Both the position numbers and the translations under genes were made by a program. From Theocolax elegans (Eukaryota > Arthropoda > Insecta > Hymenoptera > Cerocephalidae): DNA of 64,000 bases. The stretch covers positions 14,603,313 to 14,667,312 of the forward strand of contig CM047428.1 in NCBI GenBank assembly GCA_026168455.1, given 5' to 3'. Below, piece by piece: positions 13,282 to 27,283 of the stretch. How positions within the stretch are numbered: position 1 is the stretch's first letter; every line of letters starts with the position of its first letter. The notes beneath the pieces are model-generated. The model had not been told where the DNA came from. It ran no database searches and saw only the letters and a list, made by a program, of their open reading frames with translations.

Positions 13282-14601
13282 TTAAATTAAGGTGATCATC
13301 GTTCTGGCTTGATTCACTTGCCACGCGTTTAATTCCTCATACTCTTCGATTGTTAAATTAATTTCATCAGGTTTAAAACCTTTATTAACACAACGATCAA
13401 TGATATCGCGTATTTTAAGAGTTTTACTATCTCGAGCCATTTCAGTAATTATTCTGTATATTTTGTTACGATTTTGACTCGCACCTCCAATCACTCTAAT
13501 TTCGCTGTGGTTAATTGAATGCTTCGACATTTCAATGAGTCGATGAGCTTCTGCTACATCGTCTTTTTCAACTACATTGGAAAGCCGAAGTCGTGCTAAA
13601 GCAGTCGCTAATCTTAAGACTCCCAAAAGGTTACGAGCCGATGTAAAGGTTTTGTCACGATTATTCCGGGCTCCTCTTCTCATTTCTACGTATGACTCTG
13701 TAACATTTATATAACAATTATTATTTGGTAGTTAATGTTCTTTGTCATTTTATTCTATTAATACTGTGACTTTGTAAATATAAACTATATTGACCGACAC
13801 GGTGGCGGAGTGGCGGAGACGCCCTCGGCCGATCACGAAAGTTAAGCAGCACTGAGTGCGGTTGGCACTTGGATGGGTGGCACCATGCTTGTGCGGCTTT
13901 CGGGATCGGTTAGGTGTTTTTCCACACTTCACAACGTGAGCGGAAGGTGTGGAACATTCGGTTTCGGTGTTTGGACCTACGTAAGGTGACCTGAACATCT
14001 AAACAGAATGTTTCAATACACCGACCGTCTCGGGAAGGTTTTCCTACAAGGTTTTTCCCTTCCTCACGGGCATAACCCCGGGCGAATGCGAGACGGTGGG
14101 GACCGGGATGGGAAAAATTTGGAATGTTTTCACCTCCACCCATAGGTAGTAGGGGTGTCCCTGTAAAAACCCGTTAAATGGGTATACGGGGTGATGAGCA
14201 ATGAGAATTAAAATAAAAAAAAAAAAAAAAAAAAAAATATAAACTATATTAACATTCACAGTACAGTCTATGTAAAAATATTAAACTTTGCATGTTAAAA
14301 GTAAAACTATTATGTACATAGCAATATTATCTAATTCAGTATGTTTATCTTTGCTATATTAATTTATTACTTGAAATTTAAATAAATAAAACTTATTATT
14401 TGTTAAGTAACAAACTCATAATTTCTTTAATATATATATACGCGCTTACCAACGACAAATTCAGTTAGTTCCTCTGGAACAACTGGTTCCTTAGTTTTGC
14501 ACAATTGTACATATTTTCTTATAAGGTTCATATCCAAAGCTTGGACTTCATTAGCAGGTCTTTCACCAAATTGGTGAACATGCGTAATATGCTGTGCCAG
14601 T
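13282..14601 (-). pseudogene. MCM7: Duplicated last two exons of MCM7 (distal copy, open frames)
   Basis: The second copy of the MCM7 terminal exons lies downstream of the first. Exon 8' is 14450-14601 (152 nt) and exon 9' is 13282-13697 (416 nt including the TAA stop). Splice acceptors, the donor and the reading frame are all intact, and the encoded C-terminus differs from the proximal copy by two conservative changes seen in exon 9 (RLIEMS against RLVEMS, SEIRV against SEVRV). There is no promoter or 5' portion, so on its own it is a partial gene fragment. Because exon 8' keeps its acceptor, exon 7 could in principle splice to it and skip the proximal pair, giving an MCM7 of the same length with an alternative 3' end and UTR. 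Whether it is used cannot be seen from the sequence. An assembly artefact joining two haplotypes is the main alternative. Confidence 0.85.
13792..14234 (+). mobile_element. 5S-rRNA-like SINE with poly(A) tail (distal copy)
   Basis: The insertion lies in the intron between duplicated exons 9' and 8', antisense to MCM7. The 5' part resembles the internal promoter of 5S rRNA. A box-A-like GTTAAGCAGC lies at 13841-13850 and a box-C-like GCGGTTGGCACTTGGATGGG at 13859-13878, preceded by CCGATCACGAAA as in 5S. A body of about 300 bp follows, ending in a run of about 20 A. The element is bracketed by a 16-bp target-site duplication AAATATAAACTATATT (13776-13791 and 14235-14250), the signature of LINE-driven retroposition. 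The first ~35 bases (GGTGGCGGAGTGGCGG) also faintly resemble a tRNA A-box, so a mixed 5S/tRNA head cannot be excluded. No protein is encoded. Confidence 0.85.
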
Positions 14602-14623
14602 CTGTAAAATAAATGTTATGTAA

Positions 14624-14675
14624 TGATTAATAATAAATGTAATGGTTAATAATAAATAAATAAATAAATAAATAA
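14624..14675. repeat. (AATA)n/(AAT)n simple sequence at duplication junction
   Basis: About 52 bases dominated by TAATAAT and AATA repeats sit exactly between the two copies of the duplicated MCM7 3' unit. The tract is therefore at the recombination or slippage junction. Confidence 0.8.
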
Positions 14676-14790
14676 ATGAAATATAACATTAAAAATATAG
14701 TTATGCAACTGATTTTCAATTATTACAATCGCAACTTGTATATGCATTTTAAATACTGGACATACATAAAAACTCTTATGTGATATCTCA

Positions 14791-18682
<3,892 letters not shown>

Positions 18683-18826
18683 GATTGAACTTTTATTAAA
18701 TACTCTAAATAAAAATTAATGTCAACAAAACTTATACTTAATAAAGAAAATAAACGAAGCAATGTGTGATGAATCCAAACAAACACCTAAATCACAGACA
18801 CGGTTTTTCCGGCCAGTTTATCACCT

Positions 18827-18834
18827 TTTCCCGC
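18827..18834 (+). promoter_or_regulatory. E2F consensus site in the MCM7 promoter
   Basis: TTTCCCGC matches the E2F consensus TTTSSCGC, about 145 bases upstream of the MCM7 start codon. MCM genes are classic E2F targets in animals, so position and identity agree. Binding is inferred. Confidence 0.65.
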
Positions 18835-18845
18835 GTAAATGTTTG

Positions 18846-18862
18846 TATCGATATATATCGAT
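18846..18862. promoter_or_regulatory. DRE (TATCGATA) within a 16-bp palindrome, MCM7 promoter
   Basis: TATCGATA at 18846-18853 is an exact match to the DNA replication-related element bound by DREF in Drosophila. It overlaps the perfect palindrome ATCGATATATATCGAT (18847-18862), which holds a second ATCGAT half. It lies 12 bases from the E2F match, about 165 bases upstream of the MCM7 ATG. Confidence 0.65.
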
Positions 18863-19207
18863 TGCACTTGTATGTACTCCAAAAGTCGAAACTTAATTTA
18901 ATGGGTACTATGCTATGACTATTACTTTTTACTTTACTACTAAATTATATTTTTCTTCAGAAATATTTATTAAAAAAATTATTATGAATAAAAATTCTAA
19001 TAATTATTCTTTATGTCCTTGACTAATGAAATTTCAAATAATATGATAAATATATCATTCCTCATGAAATTTGAAATAATATGATAAATATATTATTCCT
19101 TATGTCTTTGATAAATGAAATTTGAAATAATATAATAAAAATATATTACTGACTACTGCACATTAATTTTCAGTGTTGAAATTTCATGAGCTCCATATAG
19201 AGATTAT

Positions 19208-19495
19208 TTCAACATGGCGAATCTGTCATCCTTCCCTAGATTTTGCTATACTGTATGTCAGATGCTAGATATTTTGACATTTTAACGTTTTTAAGTTAGC
19301 GGCTCTAAAGGTGTATGCACCATGCGTCCATGCCTAATCACGATGCCATGCGCTTGCGTTGAATATCTCTTTTCTTGAAATTAGTCACATTGGCATCCAT
19401 CCTCGGAGCGCTAACTTAAAAACGTTAAAAATGTAAAATTCCCTCTGACATAAAATATAGTAAATTCTAGGGGAGGATGCCAGATTCGCCATTGT
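19208..19495. mobile_element. Small foldback/MITE, ~285 bp
   Basis: The left arm (about 19211-19300) and right arm (about 19408-19495) are imperfect inverted repeats. Their ends share TGGCGAATCTG followed by a CATCC block, and the inner part shares AACGTTTTTAAGTTAGCG. The middle ~100 bases are unique. There is no coding capacity and no unambiguous target-site duplication. It lies between the divergent genes MCM7 and bystin. Confidence 0.75.
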
Positions 19496-19559
19496 TAGAC
19501 AGAGTGCGTGCGCCACACTACCAAACTAACCGGCCTTACCCCAGCCCGCCGACCTACGG

Positions 19560-20572
19560 AATTTTATAAAAAAAAAAATGCTATCCGATGTATTTTTAAT
19601 TGTACTTTCTAAAAAAACAAGAAATTTTAATTGTACCCCCACCGTTTTTGAGAAAAAAAAATGACAAAGTATTGCAATATTAAAACACCGATACCTCACC
19701 TTACAATCGTTCCTTCGTCCTAATTAGGGTGTAAAAAAATTGTACCTTTTTCGTACTTAATTGTACCACCCTCACTTTTCCGAAAAAATAACGGTATAAC
19801 GCAAAAATATTAAAAAAGCAATATCGTCTGATTGACAGTCCGTTTTCAGCTACTGCGCATGCGCGGCCAACGGAAGTGCGAGATTCGCATGCACACGAGA
19901 TTTTCAACCGCACGAGATTTTAAAATCGTAAAAAAAGGGAAAAAAATGCATGGCAGGCATTGATAAAATATCCATCCTCGCATTAATATTATTAATTACC
20001 AGAATTTGTGGAAAAAGTAATTGTACCCTCCAAATCATTGATATTTAACTCTACTACTATGAGTAAATAAAAAAATGTACATTATCTGTACGTAATAGTA
20101 CAATCGTCAAACTTTGTATTTATTAATGGGAATCAATTAGAAACAATAGTAAATAATTAGCTGAACGAACAGGCGCACTATGCGCATGTGCGGTTGTGAC
20201 GCCTATGAACTCAAGCGTTTTAAAAACGCGAAAAAAGCAAGTAACGCTCGGTTATTTGACCTTGTAACCCCGTTTTTTGGTTATAATCCTAAAGAAGATG
20301 CATTATTATAAGGCTTTTATAGTTTTTTCATAAAAAAGTCAAAAGTGTTTATTAGTTATGAGGGTTATGTGGGTATTTGAGACTTATATATAGACAGTCG
20401 TCTATAACTCTTTCGGGTTGAAAAATTGAGAAGTAAGTACGGCCCCGTCTTAGTCAATAACCTGAGGGATAGTTTATTTTTAAAAACATAAAGCAAATCA
20501 ATAATAAAGAGTTCAGATAAATACCTTTCCATATAATTATATATATATATATAAATAATATTATATACGTAA

Positions 20573-20603
<31 letters not shown>

Positions 20604-21262
20604 CATTTGGATATAGGGGGTTATGGAGCCTCGTATGTTAAATTCCAATAACCCTATCTCTTTCCCACTCATTGTTAATATGGCAGGTTTATGGAGCCGG
20701 GGCTCCATAATCTTTTCTGTCTCTTTTTATCGTACTAAAGTACGTATCTTCCTTCTCTGTCATGGGCGTCTTAAACCCCGAAATTTAAAATTATATGTAT
20801 GTATGCATAGATAGGGTGGACCATATTTTTATTGTTGATTTGCTTTATGTTTTTAAAATAACTATCCCTCAGGTTATTGACTAAGACGGGGCCGTACTTA
20901 CTTCTCAATTTTTCAACCCAAAACGAGTTATAGACGACTGTCTACATAACTGTCAAATACCCACATAAGCCTCATAAATAATAAACACTTTTGTTGTTAC
21001 TTGCTTTTTTCGCGATTTTAAGACGCCTGCCTTCATAGGCCCGCTGGTAATTATTTAATTATTTTTGCTCAAATTTAATGTGTAAACCAACAAACTAATG
21101 ATGGTACAATTAAGAACAAATGAAAAAGAATATTTAATACGTCTGTTAATTGTTAAACAGCTGTTGTGCACGCTGCTTTCAACGTTTCCACCTGTAACCT
21201 GACAATAACTTTTTTTTTCTCAAAACCTCAGGTGGTACAATTGAATTTTCTGTAAAGTCTAT
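19560..21262. mobile_element. Large foldback element in the MCM7-bystin interval
   Basis: An inner pair of arms is well conserved: 20205-20510 is the inverted repeat of 20825-21030, sharing long blocks such as AATAACCTGAGGGATAGT and CAATTTTTCAACCC. The left arm carries about 95 extra bases (about 20246-20340) absent from the right. Outer arms (about 19595-19660 and 21205-21262) match more weakly around AATTGTACC and TTTTGAGAAAAAAA. The loop (20515-20820) contains TA repeats and a small hairpin (ATGGAGCC GG GGCTCCAT at about 20691-20708). No transposase frame is open. Exact termini and a target-site duplication were not resolved, so outer limits are approximate. Confidence 0.7.
20541..20602. 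repeat. TA-rich microsatellites in the foldback loop
   Basis: Two TA dinucleotide runs with a short AT-rich interruption, in the loop of the large foldback element. Confidence 0.85.
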
Positions 21263-21443
21263 GAAAGATAAATGAATATACATCGTTGACTATTTTTTAT
21301 AACATCTTTCGAGCATTTTTTGATCTATTCATGACTTTTAAATAACGCGCCATAAGCATGCGTTTCTCGTATTTCCGGTGACCGCGCAAAACGTAAACAC
21401 TGTGTGTGTGTGTATAATATAGAAAAAACGCACACACGAGAGA

Positions 21444-21460
21444 GCACGTACACGTGCTTT
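21444..21460. promoter_or_regulatory. E-box CACGTG in near-palindrome upstream of bystin
   Basis: The canonical E-box CACGTG (21451-21456) lies 35 bases before the bystin start codon, inside the near-palindrome AGCACGT-AC-ACGTGCT. Myc/Max sites of this sequence near the start of ribosome-biogenesis genes are well known in Drosophila. Use here is inferred. Confidence 0.5.
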
Positions 21461-21490
21461 TTGTCTTGTCAACTATAAAAATCGAAGAAA

Positions 21491-23057
21491 ATGGGTAAAG
21501 CTAAAAAAATTAAAGTGTCGAAGAGTGAGACAAGTGTTCCGAAAGTTGGATTAGCTGAACAAATTGCCGAAAGCAATGCCATAAAAATAAAAGATCGGCA
21601 AAAACTTCGTTTTCGTAATGACGACGATGAAGAGGTTAAGAATATTTTTATTATTATTTAATTACATCGAGATTAAGATTTTAATAATATACTTACACAT
21701 AAATATTAAATACATTTTATTTTTTGTTATTATAACTATAAATTTTTTTTCTTTAGTTTGTGGATTCGAAAATCACGCAAAAAATTCTTAGTCAAGCTAG
21801 AAAACAGCAACAAGAGATAGAAGAAGAAAGTGGATTGGGAACATCAAAAGCAGTAAGAAAACCTATTACAAAATTGGGAGATGATTTTAGCGATGATGAA
21901 CTGTTGAGTGATGAAGAAGGTTTTACAGGAAATGAATATTATGAAGATATTGAAATTAATGAAGAAGATGAAAGGGCTCTTCAAATGTTTATGGATAGAG
22001 ATAGACAACCTATTAGAACACTTGCAGATGTAATAATGGAAAAATTGACGGAGAAGAAAACTGAAATTCAAACACAATTTTCTGATGTTGGTTCTATACA
22101 AATGCAAGATGTAGATCCTAGAGTGAAAGCTATGTACGAAGGGGTCAGAGATGTTCTATCTAAATATCGCAGTGGTAAATTACCTAAAGCTTTTAAGCTT
22201 GTTCCTAGTTTAAGAAATTGGGAACAAATTTTATTTATTACCGATCCTCCAAGATGGTCTGCAGCTGCAATGTACCAAGCTACCAGAATATTTGCGTCTA
22301 ATTTAAAAGAAAAAATGGCTCAAAGATTTTACAATCTTGTACTTTTGCCACGTATCAGGGATGATCTAGCGGAATATAAAAGACTGAATTTTCACTTATA
22401 CCAAGCATTAAGGAAATCATTGTTTAAGCCTGGAGCTTTCATGAAAGGAATTTTACTCCCACTTCTTGAATCAGGAGATTGTACATTGAGAGAAGCTATT
22501 ATTGTTGGTTCTGTTGTTGCTAAAAATTCAATTCCTATTTTGCATTCAGCAGCAGCTATATTAAAAATTGCAGAAATGAATTATACAGGAGCAAACAGTA
22601 TTTTTTTGAGAATATTTTTGGATAAAAAATATGCATTGCCTTATAGAGTGGTTGATGGAGTTGTATTTCACTTTTTAAGGTACTTATTTAGTTTTTACTT
22701 TCTTCATTTCCTTATTGATTACATTATTATAAAATTATAAAATAGTTAATTAATATTCTAGTATTATTTATTTCAAAATAAAATGTGATAATTACATATA
22801 CTAAATTAACAAAAATATAAATAATTTACAGATTTGAAAAAGATAAAAGAGAAATGCCTGTACTTTGGCATCAAGCATTTTTAACATTTGTACAAAGATA
22901 TAAGAGTGATATTAGTACTGAACAGAAGGAAGTACTATTAGAATTACTAAAAAAACAATCTCATCATACTTTGACACCGGAAATTCGTAGGGAATTACAA
23001 GCAGCAACATGCAGAGATATTGAAATGTCGGAACCGAAAGAAGAACCCATGGATTGA
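21491..23057 (+). CDS. BYSL: Bystin, 40S ribosome biogenesis factor (3 exons, 430 aa)
   Basis: Orthologue of bystin (yeast Enp1), a nucleolar factor for 18S rRNA processing and pre-40S maturation and export. Exons: 21491-21634, 21757-22679, 22832-23057; total 1293 nt, 430 aa plus stop, against about 437 aa in human. The start MGKAKK with a lysine-rich N-terminus is typical. An acidic stretch ([14 protein letters not shown], in the first quarter) precedes the conserved bystin domain, which fills the rest ([36 protein letters not shown] written in conserved pieces such as [12 protein letters not shown]). Exon 2 joins exon 3 through a split Arg codon into [17 protein letters not shown]. Downstream, AATAAA at 23192-23197 is a likely polyadenylation signal. 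Divergent from MCM7 and convergent with RNASEH2B. Confidence 0.97.
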
Positions 23058-23191
23058 TGATATGATTAAATAGATTTATTTGTACAGTGATTTTATAAAG
23101 ACATGTGTAAAATACTGATAAACCACATAAATTGTTAGGCTTAATTTTTTGTTTTGCGCTATAAACTTATATTATAAGTTGAAACATTTGA

Positions 23192-23197
23192 AATAAA
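23192..23197 (+). terminator. Polyadenylation signal of bystin
   Basis: AATAAA, 135 bases after the bystin stop codon, in an AT-rich 3' flank. It is the first canonical signal downstream. Confidence 0.6.
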
Positions 23198-23199
23198 TA

Positions 23200-24112
23200 C
23201 GTTTCTTTTAAAATATAACTTAACAATAATTTCAATTCATTTCAATTATAAAAAAAAACAAATTTTATATACAAATGTTGATAAATTAACATTGAATACA
23301 AGCATTATTGAAACCTAATTTATATTACTTATTAAAGATTATTTATTCAAAATTTAATTAACAATCCTAATCAAACATTTGTTGCTGTAAATATTACTTG
23401 CACAGCAGAATTGAAAATTTTCTTATCTTAGATACATATATTCATTATTATAAAAAAATGCTGTACTATTTACACAAAAATGATGAATGTCATCTTAAAG
23501 TAGCCATATTCTGTTTTACAGAATCACGGAATAAAATTAACAATTACTTATTTGTATGATCTAACAGTCTTATTTAAAAACATTTTTAATTAAAAAACAA
23601 ATTGTAAAAATAACTGTATTTTTTGTGCTTAGTTATTGGCGAATTACATCAAGTTAGAAATAATAAAGAAAATTGTCTTTATTACCCTATTTATTTTAAA
23701 CTATTAAAAAAAATTTCGAGACAGTTTTCTTTCAAAGCATCGTAAACCACTTTCAAAACTTAAAAGATGATTAGTTTGTTATTTCTAACTACGTGTAATC
23801 CTTTTGAGTTATGTAAAGATTCAAGAAATATTTATAAACAACATATGAAACCCTGTCGTTGCTACACCAGTTTACTAGTTGTTATTAAAGAGATTAATTG
23901 CAAAGATTTTACTGTCTACGTTCATATTATTTGATCGATGCTATATGATCGATTGTTATGCCATAATTTGCTTAAGTTTAAGTGTTTCTATATTGACGTT
24001 TAAGTAACAACATTCATAGGAACATAGAGACTCCAAAATTGCCTTATTGTGACAAAACCATTTTTTTTTAAATGGTAAGTCACTACGTCTGTAAATAGTT
24101 TACTTAAGATTT
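23200..24112. other. Convergent 3' spacer between bystin and RNASEH2B
   Basis: AT-rich sequence holding the two facing 3' untranslated regions; no further gene or repeat was recognised. Confidence 0.5.
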
Positions 24113-25612
24113 TCATTTTTTCTTAAAGAAGCTGGTTATACTTTTAGATCCTGCAGCAGCTTTTTGTCTGGCCAATTCTTTCTTCGATACAGTTGGTGTT
24201 TTAGCAGGCTGTAAATTTAAAAATATCATTTATTATAGCACTGTTGTAGTTAAATGTAGCCTGCAATATAATAAACATACAAACCTTTTCGGGTTTCGTT
24301 AAATCAAGGGCTCCATTTCTAGGTGATTCTTCTTGAACTTCTTTCTTAGGCCTTTTTTCTTCAGCCGGATCTTTTGGACTACTAAGTTTACGTTTTTTCT
24401 GTTCAGTATCGTCCGGTAAATTAAGATATTTAAGTAACTTTTTAGACAAATCTTCAGCAAGATACTCCGATACTATGCCATGAGCATATTTCATATATTC
24501 TAAAAAATTATTTAGTTTTATATACATTATTATAAGAAAAACTAACATCCTTTAAAGATTAATGCTTTACCTGTTTCAGTTCCACCTTCGTATTTGCTAC
24601 TTTTCAAGTAATTTGCACTTACAGCACCTTGTGATACATGAATACCTTTCTGCCTTACAATTTCAGCAACTCTTTCTACCTTCTTTCGTAACCAACTTAA
24701 TGTCTTTTCCTCATTGAATTTAAATGCTTGCAAAGATTCATCTCCTTTTCTGTCTGCAACTAATGATAATTTCAGATTTTGACATTTCATAAGACGACTG
24801 GTTTCTGGATAATCTTCATCGCAAAGACATTGATCCAATGGCATTACTTGCTGAGACTAAATAATAAAATATAGTTGTATGTACATACATTGTTTAAATA
24901 ATCAAATTAATTTTATATATATATATACCTTTCTTAAATATGGTAGAACCAGAAATATGGGGTCTATGGGTGTGGAAAGATGCATTTTTCCATCAGATCG
25001 TACATTGTCATCTATAAACCAAGATCTTTTATTTTCATCAAATGTCATGACCTCTTGTATAGTTAGATCTCCAGGACTGAACACAAACATGGCAGATTGG
25101 TTAGAAGCTGGATGACGAAGTTTTACCATATCAGGATGTACTCCCTCTGAACTTTCCAAGTTTTCTCCTAAAAATGGGTTAAACCAAAATGAATACCTCG
25201 CACATCAGTAAATATTTTAGGAAAAATATCTGGCAAATGTACATAATAAACAAATAATGCAAAATAATGAACAAAATTTATTAACAATATATACAAAATA
25301 TATTTTTTAAATCTCTACAAAAACAAAAACTATATGTATTGTGGATCATAAAAATCATAATTACATAATAAAATTCTGAATTTAAAAAAAAAAGAAAACC
25401 AAGAAAAATACATAAATAAAATAGAGATGAAGGAAGCAAAAGTGAAAATAATTTAATGTCGGAAAAAATAAACCATAAAAACAAAATAAAGGTATTTAGT
25501 AAACAACGATACGACAACGTATTTATCTACCTTTCATAAGGAATACCCAGGTACTGTTGGCCTGAGCTCCTGACTTGACGAATTTCTTAGGTGATCCTTT
25601 AACGCGCGGCAT
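24113..25612 (-). CDS. RNASEH2B: Ribonuclease H2 subunit B (5 exons, 305 aa)
   Basis: Non-catalytic subunit of nuclear RNase H2, which removes ribonucleotides from DNA and degrades RNA:DNA hybrids. Exons on the minus strand: 25531-25612, 24929-25167, 24571-24856, 24285-24499, 24113-24208; total 918 nt, 305 aa plus stop (human 312), all phases consistent. The N-terminal triple-barrel region carries the family-like VFLMKG, LRHPAS and FIDDNV; the centre has the helical region LDQCLCDEDYPETSRL. The C-terminal part has basic clusters (KKRK 237-240, KRPKK) fitting a nuclear localisation signal. The tail KSITSFF (296-302) followed by KKK fits a PCNA-interacting PIP-box like the one known at the C-terminus of human RNASEH2B. 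The start MPRVKGSPKK is the first ATG in frame, and the stop lies two residues after FFK. Confidence 0.95.
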
Positions 25613-27283
25613 CGTTGATGAAATTTCGATGTGTATTTAAAACTATTAATAACTGTTATAACCTTAAAAAAAAAAAGGTCGATGAAACGTCCAACCCCCC
25701 TTTTGTCGAAGAGTCCGTGTGTAAAAGAAAAAATTCAGACGATCCCAAACTGGGTTCGCATTCCCCTCTCTCTTTCCTTTCACCAGTCGGCCATGTAAAA
25801 ACTCGTTTAGCGTGTAGCGTGGCTCATTTTCCTCGGGATTTCCCGCGTACACTTTTCCCTTTTCTCGAGGACACTCGCGAGTGAAAATGTCAAATCTCAA
25901 ATTTGGAAAATCCACTTGGGTTATATGAATCGTATGGAGGAACAACCGAACGATTACGGTACCCCGACTACTCCGAGTGTGCGTGAAAGTACGAGTGCAT
26001 GGAGATACATACCTATCGATGTTTACTTTCCTCGCGTTTTTATTGTGTATCTCATCATCATCATATACTAAAATTTTGCGCGGAGGCCTCGCTCTCTCCT
26101 TCTCCCGCGCGCTTTTCTGCCGGCGATTGTCTCTCCGTCTTTCGAGTTTCGACTTTTCGCGAGATATCGAAATCGAATTACACACATGTATAGGATATGA
26201 CACATGCATACAGGATATATAGATATATATAATATAATTATATAAAACGCTCTCAACTACAGTCTACAGTTGCACACACATGAATTATACTCGTATACAA
26301 AATGTAAATGCATATAAGAATTTTCATCGAATTTACCTGTTTTCTTGAATGTTGATTACATATATATCTATATCTATTATAAATATAATTAAAGTATATC
26401 CGTAGAAAATTTAAATTTTAAACTTTTTATTTGTTCCTCCGTGCTGAACAGAGTATGGGACAAGTCCGTATGCCAATTTTTTATTAATTTATTTATTAAT
26501 TTATTTACTAAATATAAACGAGCTGTTAAGGGGATGTACTGTACTTAGTAGGTAATTACAGATTTCTATAATAATGCATTTTTCGTTACTTAAATTTGTT
26601 TTTGATTTTTACATAATTATTGCTGTCATCGCACATTTCATCGATGTATGTATTAAAAAATAATGAGTAAATATCAAAAATTATAAGTAAATAACGAAAA
26701 GTACGATAATGTCGGTATAAGCTTGTAGTTTCGTATATAGACTACGACATCCTCTTAGCTCTTATACAAAGGTACAATGATATAATTGTAAAAATTAGAC
26801 GCACGCAAGTGGCTATTATTTTTTGATAGGTCACAAGGAAGGACCATAATAGAGTTTTCAAATTGCCCAATCGATAAATCAGAATCCGCGATATCAGATG
26901 GCAAAGTAACAAGGGGAATGAAAAATGAAACTTTTCTACGTTTGAAATTGAAGTAACGAATATGGTATCCGTATATATAGCTAATTAGATTGGAGTGATA
27001 TTCACAATCGACGCTTCCATTAAGAATTTAAACCGTAAATAACATTAAATTAGAGTTAAGAATTGAAGCAATATCGATGGTCAAAAAGTATATCGTTCAG
27101 AAATAGCAGAATAATCGTGATCAGTATAAATAACATGATTGACAAACTGCTTTTATAAGAAATAAACCTTAAAAATTCACGATGAATCGTTTCTAATTTT
27201 TTATTATTGTAGGCCTCCATATCGGGGGACTATATACTTATAAGACCGATATAAATATTGTGGTAGGTAAGACAATTATTATA
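25613..27283. other. RNASEH2B upstream region and intergenic DNA
   Basis: The first ~600 bases (to about 26200) are GC-richer with CpGs and are probably the RNASEH2B promoter and 5' untranslated region. A minus-strand open frame here (25664-26209) is arginine-rich low-complexity sequence without family resemblance, and I do not call it a gene. The remainder is AT-rich with no feature. Confidence 0.45.

Larger units (their letters stand above)
13168..14623 (-). repeat. Distal copy of tandem segmental duplication (MCM7 3' end)
   Basis: This 1456-bp block matches 14676-16128 almost base for base in the same orientation. Both begin at ATGAAATATAACATT and both end at GTTATGTAA, after which the sequences diverge. 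Each block holds the last two MCM7 coding exons, the intron between them and a complete SINE. Differences are a few substitutions and single-base length changes, so the duplication is recent but not identical. The two blocks are separated by about 52 bases rich in AATA/AAT simple sequence (14624-14675). Confidence 0.93.

Noticed and set aside
25664..26209. 181-codon minus-strand open frame upstream of RNASEH2B
   Set aside because: Arginine-rich and low in complexity, overlaps the likely promoter, shows no family motif, and equally long frames exist on the other strand.
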